From positions 1 through 9,275 of the forward strand of contig JADGPH010000242.1 of assembly GCA_017882555.1 (NCBI GenBank): 9,275 nt of DNA, in the 5' to 3' direction. This DNA comes from Thermoleophilia bacterium (GTDB taxonomy: Bacteria > Actinomycetota > Thermoleophilia > Miltoncostaeales > Miltoncostaeaceae). The first letter of the stretch is position 1, and every line of letters starts with the position of its first letter. Both the position numbers and the translations under genes were made by a program. The notes beneath the pieces are model-generated. The model saw only the letters and a program-made list of their open reading frames with translations. It had not been told where the DNA came from and made no database searches. This document shows, in pieces, positions 1 through 6,636 of the stretch.

Positions 1-42
1 AGACGGTCCGGTCGGCCCCTCCCGGAAACCGAGGCCACCCGC

Positions 43-393
43 CTAGCTTGGACCGCCCCCGCGCCAGACGACCCGGGCGCGACACGCCCTGACGAAGCGA
101 AGTCGGCTCAGATGGATAGCCCTGAGCTCCATACCGCGGAAATACAGGCCTGGCTGGGGTGTGACGTCTATCGTCCTTGCACCGCCCAGCAAGGCCACCG
201 TTCTCTCGTCAAGTTCAGCTAGCTGTCGCTGCGCGAGCGGAATCTGCGCTTTGGCCTGCTGCCGCGCCTGTTCGGGCACTTCAGGACGGTCCCAGGCATC
301 GCCTATATCGCGAACCTGTGTCATAACCTCGCGCTGGATCTCGATTTGTACGAACGGTTCGAGGACACTTACCCCGTAAGGACCATCAAGCAT
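43..393 (-). CDS. Hypothetical protein, about 116 aa
   Basis: I do not recognise this protein. The frame stays open from an ATG at 393 (a TTG at 429 would add 12 residues) to a TAG at 43. A purine stretch, GAGAG, lies 9 nt upstream of the ATG and could serve as ribosome binding site. The middle third is rich in Gln, Glu, Ala and Arg and looks like one long amphipathic helix. The start (MLDGPYGVSV) and the stretch TIDVTPQPGLYF have protein-like composition, whereas the last 25 residues are Arg-rich and look like spurious read-through. No signal peptide or membrane segment is visible. It lies downstream of a PIN-toxin remnant and outside the sugar pathway, so it may itself be a truncated gene. 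It could also be a chance frame in GC-rich DNA. Confidence 0.35.
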   Translation of the reverse strand: MLDGPYGVSVLEPFVQIEIQREVMTQVRDIGDAWDRPEVPEQARQQAKAQIPLAQRQLAELDERTVALLGGARTIDVTPQPGLYFRGMELRAIHLSRLRFVRACRARVVWRGGGPS

Positions 394-460
394 GGTCGTG
401 CGCTCTCGGGTCCCAGGGCCGTGCCGCAAAACTCGCCAAACGAGACGGGACCTTCGAGGA

Positions 461-574
461 CTACGGGCGTTGCCACGGGTCGATCAGGTTGACGTCCGTG
501 TGCCGAAAGTCCTTCAGGTTGCGTGTGGCCAGAGCTGCGCCGTTGGCGCGACAGATGGAGGCGACGGCCACGTG
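461..574 (-). pseudogene. 3' remnant of a VapC/FitB-type PIN-domain toxin gene
   Basis: The last 37 codons before the TAG at 461 read HVAVASICRANGAALATRN, then LKDFRHTDVNLIDPWQRP. This closely matches the C-terminal end of VapC/FitB PIN ribonucleases: an Ala-rich helix, then LATRN-x-x-DF, then a hydrophobic strand ending in N/DPW. In intact family members an Asp (DAxIAA) starts the helix; here that position is His. The residues before it do not continue the PIN fold in this frame, and no upstream start fits, so about three quarters of the gene, including the other acidic residues, is missing. No antitoxin gene is visible. Family assignment rests on the motif; decay is what the sequence shows; loss of activity is inferred. 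Confidence 0.6.
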
Positions 575-606
575 ACACCTTGGCGCCCGCGGGATGTGTC
601 CCCTGT

Positions 607-633
607 CTCCGGACCGACAGGTCCGCACGGAGC
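607..633 (-). terminator. Hairpin downstream of the amidohydrolase gene
   Basis: A perfect inverted repeat, CGGACC - GACA - GGTCCG, occupies 610-625, and short outer pairing (CTC/GAG with a bulge) can extend it. It lies about 22 nt past the amidohydrolase stop at 648. There is no T-run after it on the minus strand, so it would be an atypical terminator of the U-poor kind common in high-GC bacteria, or simply an mRNA 3'-end stabilising hairpin. Confidence 0.45.
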
Positions 634-647
634 CCGTCTCACGTGGT

Positions 648-1547
648 TCACTCGCTGCTGTCGACGTGAATCTGGGATGCCTCGCGTGCCGCTTCCAGCG
701 CCGCCGCGTCGATGCCGTAGAAGCGTTCCGCTGTCCCGCCCAGAATCCACTTCCGTTCCTCGCTGCCCAGCTCGGCGAAGACCACAGACAGCCCCTCCCA
801 GACCCGTCGGTAGCCTCCGGAGAGAAGGCTGATCGGCCAGTCCCCGCCATACATCAGACGATCGGCACCAAAAACCTCGAGTGCCCTCATCACGAACGGC
901 CTGATGGCATCCACTGTCCATGCTGAGCTGTCTGCGGTCGCGGAATAGAGCCCCGACACCTTGGCGTGCACGAGCGGGTTCTCGGCGGCGCGCTCGATCA
1001 GCGTCCACCACGGTTCCATGTCGTCCAGTCCGACAGGCGGCTTGGCGAGGTGGTCGATGACGATCTTAAGTCCCGGATGCCTCGCGGAGAGCGTCGGGAC
1101 GTGTTCAAGGTGCCTCGGCAGTACCGCAACCAGGTCGAAGGTCACACCCGCACCTTCGAGCACCCCGAGCCCCTCGTCGACGTCGGGCCGCAGCAGCCAG
1201 TCCGGGTCGGGGATGTTGTGGATGAGATTGCGAATTCCCACCACCTTCGGGTTGCGCCTCAGCTCGGCGAGGCGATCGGCCGCGGCGGCTGGGCGAGCCA
1301 GTGGTACATAGGCGACGACGGCCGCGACCTCGGGATTGGCCTCGGCCGTCCGCAGCATGAGATCGGTGTCGTCGTCGTTGTCCGCCGACTGCACGATCAC
1401 GGTTGCGTCAACGCCGGCCTCGCGCAGCGCCGGGCGCAGCTCCGCGAACTCGATCGGCCGATTGATCGGTGCCAGTTCCGCAGTCAGCCAGTCATATCGA
1501 GCACACGCGGGGTCCCACACGTGCTGGTGCGCGTCGATGAGGGTCAG
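648..1547 (-). CDS. Amidohydrolase, probable L-fuconolactonase (COG3618 family)
   Basis: This is a TIM-barrel amidohydrolase of about 299 aa and is expected to hydrolyse L-fucono-lactone to L-fuconate in the cytosol. Taking the start at 1547, residues 3-12 read LIDAHQHVWD, whose HxH supplies metal ligands. Further on are IRNLIHN (about 105-111), IDHLAKPP (His166) and YGGDWPI (Asp236), all typical of the lactonase branch. The length fits the family. The start is a problem: the first ordinary start in frame is GTG at 1520, which lies inside the HxH motif and would remove it. Upstream there is only a CTG at 1547, preceded by GGAGAG at 9 nt, before an in-frame TGA at 1556-1554. I therefore choose CTG; an indel joining an ATG at 1579 is the alternative. 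The gene diverges from the gntR regulator across about 60 bp. The substrate is inferred from the neighbouring fucD and other pathway genes. Confidence 0.85.
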   Translation of the reverse strand: MTLIDAHQHVWDPACARYDWLTAELAPINRPIEFAELRPALREAGVDATVIVQSADNDDDTDLMLRTAEANPEVAAVVAYVPLARPAAAADRLAELRRNPKVVGIRNLIHNIPDPDWLLRPDVDEGLGVLEGAGVTFDLVAVLPRHLEHVPTLSARHPGLKIVIDHLAKPPVGLDDMEPWWTLIERAAENPLVHAKVSGLYSATADSSAWTVDAIRPFVMRALEVFGADRLMYGGDWPISLLSGGYRRVWEGLSVVFAELGSEERKWILGGTAERFYGIDAAALEAAREASQIHVDSSE

Positions 1548-1597
1548 CGGATGTCACTCTCCGTCGTTTCGGGCGCCATTTCCGACGCGGTTAGCCC

Positions 1598-1603
1598 TAC
1601 GGT
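1598..1603 (+). promoter_or_regulatory. Candidate -10 element of a leaderless gntR transcript
   Basis: TACGGT fits the actinobacterial TANNNT -10 pattern and sits 6 nt before the A of the ATG at 1610. A transcript starting there would begin at or next to the start codon. No strong Shine-Dalgarno sequence precedes the ATG, which agrees with leaderless translation. I see no convincing -35 element. Confidence 0.35.
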
Positions 1604-1618
1604 GGTCTGATGAATAGT
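1604..1618 (+). promoter_or_regulatory. Candidate operator of the local GntR regulator (site 1)
   Basis: GGTCTGATGAATAGT overlaps the gntR start codon and is repeated exactly, inverted, at 7732-7746. A one-mismatch 14-mer version lies at 7816-7829. With the preceding T, the core TGGTCTGATGA fits the TNGTNNNACNA-type FadR-family operator at five of its six fixed positions. Binding here would cover the predicted transcription start and so favours autorepression. It could also affect the divergent amidohydrolase gene. Confidence 0.55.
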
Positions 1619-2446
1619 GACGTCGACGACAGCCTCGTCGATCCGACTCGAAAGTCGCGCTCGCGATCCCAGACCGACGTGGTCGTCGATGGCATCAAGA
1701 ACATGATCACGAGCGGAGCACTGCGAGCGGGGTCCCGCCTGCCGATCGAGAAGGACCTCGCCCACGAGCTGGGCGTCTCCCGTGGCTCTCTGCGCGAAGC
1801 CGTGCGCGCGCTGTGCATCATCGGCGTGCTCGAGACGCGGCAAGGCGACGGCACCTACGTCACGTCGCTCGAACCGAGCTTGCTCCTGGCGCCGGTGAGC
1901 TTCATGGTCGATCTCCGCGCCGCATCCGACAGCTCCCACCTGCAGTCGGTGCGCCGCGTTCTCGAGACCGAAGCTGCCGGACGTGCGGCTCTGACGATCG
2001 ACCAGGATGCGCTCGCGGAGGCCGAGGCGATCCTCGCATCTGTGGAGCCCCTGGTCTACGCGACGGGCGAGCCCGACTACCACGCCATCATGCAGGCCGA
2101 CATCGCCTTCCACCGCGTCGTCGCGCGCGCGTCGGCCAACCCCGCGCTCGAGGCGCTCATCGAGGCGCTCGCTCCCCGCACCATCCAGGGGCGCATGTGG
2201 CGGGCGATGAACGAAGAGGGTGCCGTGCACGCCACGCACGCCGAGCACCGCGCGATACTCCGTTCGCTGAGTGCTCATGATCCGGAAAGCTCCAAACTCC
2301 GCATGGCCATCCACCTCCTCGCAGTCCAGGACTCCATGCACAATCACCCAAGTGATGCCACCACGTCCGCGCGCGACGCGGCCCAGTACGTTCCGTCGGG
2401 GAAGCCGAACTCCTCGAGCGTGGACTCGAGCATCTCGGCGCTGTAG
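1610..2446 (+). CDS. FadR-family GntR transcriptional regulator
   Basis: This is a DNA-binding regulator, probably a repressor of the cluster that responds to a pathway sugar acid. Residues 20-86 form the GntR winged helix: SGALRAGSRLPIEKDLAHELGVSRGSLREAVRAL, then the wing around RQGDGTYV. Residues about 110-240 form the all-helical FCD ligand domain. Its four expected metal/ligand residues are present: Asp164 and His168 (DIAFHRVV), His213 (AEHRAIL) and His235 (AIHLLAV). The ATG at 1610 is the only start before the HTH. The protein is 278 aa, some 30 longer than its domains need. The extra tail after DSMHNHPS is Ser/Ala-rich and is encoded opposite the 3' end of fucD, with a 103-bp convergent overlap. 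It is the only confident plus-strand gene here. The effector is inferred from context only. Confidence 0.93.
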   Translation: MNSDVDDSLVDPTRKSRSRSQTDVVVDGIKNMITSGALRAGSRLPIEKDLAHELGVSRGSLREAVRALCIIGVLETRQGDGTYVTSLEPSLLLAPVSFMVDLRAASDSSHLQSVRRVLETEAAGRAALTIDQDALAEAEAILASVEPLVYATGEPDYHAIMQADIAFHRVVARASANPALEALIEALAPRTIQGRMWRAMNEEGAVHATHAEHRAILRSLSAHDPESSKLRMAIHLLAVQDSMHNHPSDATTSARDAAQYVPSGKPNSSSVDSSISAL

Positions 2447-3669
2447 CCGGGCTGAGTCGGCAGAACATAGGCGCCGTTCTCGACGACACAAGGATCGACG
2501 AAGTGCTCGTGCAGGTGATCGACATACTCCGTCACGCGGTTCTCCAGGGTGCCGGAGACCGCGACATAGTCGACGATCGACAGGTGCTGGACAAGCTCGC
2601 AGAGTCCTACCCCTCCTGCGTGCGGGCACACCGGCACACCGAACTTCTTGGCCATGAGGAAGACGGCGAGAATCTCATTGATGCTGGCCAGCCGCGCCGC
2701 GTCCAGCTGGCAGTAGTCGATGGCCTCCGCCTGGAACATCTGCTTGAACAGCACTCGATTCATCCCGTGCTCACCTGTCGCGACGCCAATCGGGGCGACG
2801 GCCTTCCGCACCGCCGCGTGGCCGAGCACGTCGTCCGGGCTCGTCGGCTCCTCGATCCACAACGGCTTGAACTCGGCAAGAGCACTCACCCACTCGATGG
2901 CCTCAGGCACGTCCCAGACCTGGTTGGCGTCGATCATGAGATTCGTGTCGTATCCGATGACCTCACGGGCGATGCCCAGCCGGCGGATGTCGTCCGACCG
3001 GTTTGCGCCGACCTTGAGCTTGATGTGCTTATAGCCTGCGTCGACCGCCTCCTGGCAGAGCCGGCGGAGCTTGTCGTCCGAGTAGCCCAGCCAGCCCGCG
3101 CTCGTCGTGTAGCACGGGTAGCCCGTCTCGGCGAGTTCGGCGATCCGGTCCGAGCGGGTCGGGACAAGCTGCTCGAGCAGGGCGATCGCCTCGTCGCGGG
3201 TCAACGCGTCGGAGAGATAGGTGAGGTCGGCGACGTCCACGAGCTCTTCCGACGTCATGTCGACGAGAAGACGCCAGAGCGGCTTGCCCGCCCGACGCGC
3301 GGCGAGGTCCCAGACCGCATTCATCACTGCTGCCATCGCCAGGTGCTCCACGCCCTTCTCCGGGCCGAGCCAGCGCAGCTGGGAATCGGACTTGAGCTCA
3401 CGGTAGAGGCCACCAATGTCGCCGACGATCTCGGCGACATCGCGACCGATGAGCGGCAACGCGCGCTGCTGGGCGGCAAGCACGCAGATGTCGTTGCCAC
3501 GGCCGATCGTGAAGGTGAACCCGTAGCCGTTCAAGCCTGGCTCGTCCGTTCGCAAGATGACGTACGCGGCTGAGTAGTCGCCATCCTTGTTCATGGCGTC
3601 GGAGCCGTCCATCGTCAGCGACGTCGGAAAGCGGACATCAACGACCTCGACAGCGGTGATGAGGCTCAT
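2344..3669 (-). CDS. fucD: L-fuconate dehydratase (enolase superfamily)
   Basis: The enzyme removes water from L-fuconate to give 2-keto-3-deoxy-L-fuconate, using Mg2+ in the cytosol. It has 441 aa, full length for the family. The N-terminal capping domain carries the hallmark DGSDAMNKDGDYSAAYVILR (21-40). The barrel shows the KxK pair of the mandelate-racemase subgroup (Lys217 and Lys219 in HIKLKVG), metal ligands Asp247 (MIDANQ), Glu273 (WIEEP) and Glu300 (TGEHG), and the general base His350 (CPHAGGVG). As I recall, these lie within about one residue of the numbering reported for Xanthomonas campestris FucD. The ATG at 3669 has GAGGAG 5 nt upstream. The gene follows the KduD-like gene after a 102-bp gap, so it may be cotranscribed or have its own promoter. 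Its 3' end overlaps gntR tail to tail. The specificity call is strong because the capping-domain motif is characteristic. Confidence 0.93.
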   Translation of the reverse strand: MSLITAVEVVDVRFPTSLTMDGSDAMNKDGDYSAAYVILRTDEPGLNGYGFTFTIGRGNDICVLAAQQRALPLIGRDVAEIVGDIGGLYRELKSDSQLRWLGPEKGVEHLAMAAVMNAVWDLAARRAGKPLWRLLVDMTSEELVDVADLTYLSDALTRDEAIALLEQLVPTRSDRIAELAETGYPCYTTSAGWLGYSDDKLRRLCQEAVDAGYKHIKLKVGANRSDDIRRLGIAREVIGYDTNLMIDANQVWDVPEAIEWVSALAEFKPLWIEEPTSPDDVLGHAAVRKAVAPIGVATGEHGMNRVLFKQMFQAEAIDYCQLDAARLASINEILAVFLMAKKFGVPVCPHAGGVGLCELVQHLSIVDYVAVSGTLENRVTEYVDHLHEHFVDPCVVENGAYVLPTQPGYSAEMLESTLEEFGFPDGTYWAASRADVVASLG

Positions 3670-3771
3670 GGCATCTCCTCGTTCAGTGAGTGGCTGGGAT
3701 CAAATCGTCGGGCGCGGGGCTGGTCACGGTGCGGCCGGCGCCTTCGTTCGTCGTCTGGGCGGATCGGCGTC

Positions 3772-4528
3772 TCACCGCGCCAACCAGCCGCCGTCGACGG
3801 CCAGGACCTGACCGTGCACGTACGCCGCGGCAGGCGAAGCCAGGAACACCGCGGCATTTCCGACGTCAGCGGGCGTACCCCACCGCCCCGCCGGTATCCG
3901 CACCGAGAGCTGTTCGAGGCGGACCGCATCGTCCAGCAGCGCGGCGTTCATGTCCGTCTGCATGTACCCCGGGGCGATCGCATTGACATTGACGCCCCTG
4001 CCAGACCACTCGTTGCACAGCGCCTTGGTCAGCTGAGCGACACCGCCCTTGCTCGCGGCGTACGCGATCACGTTGAGCCCGCCCTGGAAGCTCAGGAGCG
4101 AGGCCAGGTTCACGATCTTGCCCTCACCGCGCTCGAGCATGGGCCGGCCGAAGATCTGACAGAGCTGGAACACCGCGCGCAGGTTGACCGCCACCACCTC
4201 ATCCCACGCAGACAAGGGGAACTCGGCCGCCGGGTATCGGTCCTGCGTTCCCGCGTTGTTCACCAAGATGTCGACTCGGCGCTCAGCGAGCACGGTGCGC
4301 CGCGGCATCGATCGCACCGGGGTCGGAGAGATCCACCGGCACGAGACTGATGCTGCGCCCGAGCTGCCCGGCGTACGAGGTGAGGGACTCGGGCAGCTCG
4401 CTCCGCCCGAGCACAACAACGTCCGCCCCCGCGCCGAGAAGTGCTTCGGAGATGCCACGGCCGAGCCCGCGACCGCCGCCGGTGACGACAGCGGTCTTGC
4501 CGGTCAGCCCAAAGGGAGAGGCGCTCAT
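3772..4528 (-). pseudogene. KduD-like short-chain dehydrogenase, split by a frameshift
   Basis: Two frames together give one SDR of about 252 aa. The first (ATG at 4528) encodes MSASPFGLTGKTAVVTGGGRGLG, with the NAD(P)-binding TGGGRGLG at 16-23, up to GAIDAAA. It then falls out of frame near 4297-4303 and stops at once. The second frame resumes with RTVLAERRVDILVNNAG and contains NLASLLSFQGG (catalytic Ser), YAASK (Tyr/Lys pair), NAIAPGYMQTD and the ending VDGGWLAR, which is nearly the KduD signature (2-dehydro-3-deoxy-gluconate 5-dehydrogenase). Restoring two bases in the local GC repeat, or removing one, repairs it. The start overlaps the zinc-dehydrogenase stop as ATGA, so the two are translationally coupled. 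The substrate here is unknown; a keto-deoxy sugar acid is plausible. It may be a real mutation or a sequencing error. Confidence 0.85.
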
Positions 4529-5562
4529 GCGTCGGCCTTCCCGTCCAGGGGCGTGACCAGGACCTTGAGGCAGTCCTGACCCTGGGTGGCGGCGGCAAAG
4601 GCCGCGCCGGTGTCCGAGAGATCGAAGGCCTTGGTCGGGAACCGGCTCAGATCGAGCGCGTCCTCGGCGATCAACCCGATCGCCCGCGTGACGTCAGGCG
4701 ACGTGTACACGCGCACGCCGACCAACGACTGCTCTTTGAAGCAGATCGCCTGCAGGTCGAGAGCGGTCGGCTCCTTGTAGACGCCGACGACCACGATCCG
4801 GCCATGCACTCGCGTCGTAGCAGCCAGCTGCACGGCAACACTCGGGTGACCGGCAGAGTCGAACGTCGTGTCGGCACCCTCGCCGCCCGTGAGGGGCTCG
4901 AGCGTCTCGGCCATGCTCATTCCGTCCGGCACGACGGTGAATCCGAGCGCAGCAGCGACGTCGCGTCGCCACACGCTCGGCTCGGTGATCACGACCTCTC
5001 TCGCACCCTCATGCCGCGCCACGAGCGCGGTGAGGATGCCGATCGGACCAGCACCGAAGACGGCGACCACGTCGCCACGCTCCATCCCAGACCTGCCCAC
5101 GGCGTGAACTGCGACCGCGAGCGGCTCGGCAAGCACCGCAGTGCGAGCATCGACGCCGTCGGGTACCGCGTGCAGCACCGCCGGTGGCAACGCGACGTAC
5201 TCCGCCATGCCGCCGTCGGTGTCGATGCCGTACAGACCCAGACGCCGACACACATGGCTGCTGCCAGAGCGACACGCCTGACACGTCCCGCAGCTGATCA
5301 ACGGCTCCACCGTGACCAGCGTGCCCTCAGCAGGCCCCGTGGCACCGGCACGCGCGACCCAGCCGGACATCTCGTGACCCATGATGAGCGGAGCCTGTGC
5401 CCGCGGATGCTTGCCGTGCAGGATCGACAGGTCGGTGCCACAGATGCCGTTGTACGCGACCTTCACCAGCGCCCAGCCCGCGGGCACCTCGGGCACCGGA
5501 ACATCCATCTGCGCGACCTCGTCGGCAGCCGTCCAGACCGCGGCCCTCATCGTCGCGCTCAT
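4525..5562 (-). CDS. Zinc-dependent medium-chain alcohol/polyol dehydrogenase
   Basis: This is an MDR-superfamily NAD-dependent dehydrogenase of 345 aa, of the threonine/sorbitol/butanediol dehydrogenase type. Catalytic zinc ligands are Cys41 (GICGTD), His63-Glu64 (MGHE) and probably Glu146 (LAEPLAV). A structural zinc lobe is formed by Cys91, Cys94, Cys97 and Cys105. The Rossmann motif FGAGPIG spans 169-175, and an acidic residue (Glu194) at the end of the second strand suggests NAD over NADP. I chose the ATG at 5562 because it overlaps the upstream stop as ATGA and has AGGCGG 7 nt upstream; an ATG at 5550 is possible. The gene sits between the hydroxyacid dehydrogenase and the KduD-like gene with 4-nt overlaps on both sides. 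It has no step in the known fucose route, so its substrate is open. Confidence 0.88.
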   Translation of the reverse strand: MSATMRAAVWTAADEVAQMDVPVPEVPAGWALVKVAYNGICGTDLSILHGKHPRAQAPLIMGHEMSGWVARAGATGPAEGTLVTVEPLISCGTCQACRSGSSHVCRRLGLYGIDTDGGMAEYVALPPAVLHAVPDGVDARTAVLAEPLAVAVHAVGRSGMERGDVVAVFGAGPIGILTALVARHEGAREVVITEPSVWRRDVAAALGFTVVPDGMSMAETLEPLTGGEGADTTFDSAGHPSVAVQLAATTRVHGRIVVVGVYKEPTALDLQAICFKEQSLVGVRVYTSPDVTRAIGLIAEDALDLSRFPTKAFDLSDTGAAFAAATQGQDCLKVLVTPLDGKADA

Positions 5563-6572
5563 GACCGAACCGCCTGGCTGCGTCCGACCGCGCGGTTCCG
5601 ACCGGGTGCACCGAGCACCTGAGGGTTCACGACGTTGCGCGGCACCCGACCCGCCACCACATCGACCACGTTCTGCGCGGTGCGCCGCTTGAGCTCGCCG
5701 TACGACTCTTCCGTGTACCACGCGAGATGCGGGGTGAGCACGACCGAGTCAAACGCCATCAACGGGTGGCCCGTCGGAACCGGCTCCTGCTCGTGCACAT
5801 CGATCGCCGCGCCCTGGATGGTCCCGGCACGCAGGGCGTCAACGAGCGCATCGGTGTCGATGACGCCGCCCCGGCTCGTGTTGACCACGAGCGCGTCCCG
5901 ACGCATCCGAGCAAGCTGTGCGGCGCCGATCATGTGGCGCGTCGCATCGGTGAGCGGCACGTGCAACGAGACCACCTGGGAGCGTTCCAACAACTCGTCG
6001 AACGACACCGACGGCGCACCGTGGAACGTCGCCTCGCCTGGCTCCGCCTTGATGTCGTACCCGATCACGGTGTACCCGAGGCCCTTGGCCTTGCGTGCCG
6101 TCGCTGTGCCGATCAGTCCGACCCCGATGACCCCGAACACACGGCCCGCCGTCTGGTAGAGCGGACGCACGGCCGTGAGATCGAACGACCCGGCCCGCAC
6201 ACCGCGATCCAGGCGCGGGATCCCGCGCGCGACACTTAGAGCGAGCCCGATCGCGTGGTCCGACACAGACTCGGTGCCGTAGTCCGGCACGTTGCACACC
6301 GCGATTCCGCGATCGGTGGCCGCATCGACGTCCACGCTGTCGACGCCGACCCCGTAACGGCCGATCACACGAAGATCAGGAAGCGCATCCATGATCTCAG
6401 CCGTGATCGAGGCGTACTGAACCAGGATCCCGACCGCGCCTGCGGCGTTCGCGACCAGCTCAGCGGCGCTCCGGGACTGAGCGATCACCAACTCCCCCCC
6501 GGCCCCGCCGATGATCGCGCGCTCGTCGTCGAACGCGTCGTGGTCGCACTCTGTCACGACAATTCTCGTCAC
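5559..6572 (-). CDS. D-isomer-specific 2-hydroxyacid dehydrogenase (CtBP-like group)
   Basis: This 337-aa protein belongs to the NAD-dependent D-2-hydroxyacid dehydrogenases, which interconvert 2-keto acids and D-2-hydroxy acids. Visible features are YGVGVDSVDVDAA (73-85) of the substrate domain, the Rossmann signature GVGLIG (150-155) with Asp173 for NAD, and the catalytic triad Arg234 (NTSRGG), Glu263 (HEQEPV) and His282 (TPHLAWY). The wording around the substrate loop resembles the CtBP-like branch rather than PGDH or formate dehydrogenase. The last 15 residues are Arg-rich and probably disordered. The start is GTG at 6572, with AAGGAG about 6 nt upstream. It follows the aldo/keto reductase after 64 bp and overlaps the next gene by 4 nt. 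A role in reducing glyoxylate, hydroxypyruvate or another keto acid formed from sugar cleavage is a guess. Confidence 0.88.
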   Translation of the reverse strand: MTRIVVTECDHDAFDDERAIIGGAGGELVIAQSRSAAELVANAAGAVGILVQYASITAEIMDALPDLRVIGRYGVGVDSVDVDAATDRGIAVCNVPDYGTESVSDHAIGLALSVARGIPRLDRGVRAGSFDLTAVRPLYQTAGRVFGVIGVGLIGTATARKAKGLGYTVIGYDIKAEPGEATFHGAPSVSFDELLERSQVVSLHVPLTDATRHMIGAAQLARMRRDALVVNTSRGGVIDTDALVDALRAGTIQGAAIDVHEQEPVPTGHPLMAFDSVVLTPHLAWYTEESYGELKRRTAQNVVDVVAGRVPRNVVNPQVLGAPGRNRAVGRSQAVRS

Positions 6573-6636
6573 CTGCTGCTCCTTGTTGACCTGTGCCTAC
6601 GCGATGCATGTCGATGCCGGACGGGACCCGCCGCCA

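Noticed and set aside
11..36. Weak hairpin downstream of the small hypothetical ORF
   Set aside because: Pairing needs several bulges and there is no T-run, so it is not convincing as a terminator.
852..865. Further match to the operator-like element (ATCAGACGAT)
   Set aside because: It lies inside the lactonase gene and encodes the conserved DRLMYGGDW motif, so the match is best explained by coding constraint.
1544..2629. Long open frame (361 codons) on the minus strand
   Set aside because: It runs antisense through gntR and into fucD with low-complexity Arg/Gly content. The plus-strand frame has clear HTH and FCD motifs.
2503..3573. Long open frame (356 codons) on the plus strand
   Set aside because: It is fully antisense to fucD, has Arg/His/Val-rich composition without recognisable motifs, and mirrors the codon bias of the real gene.
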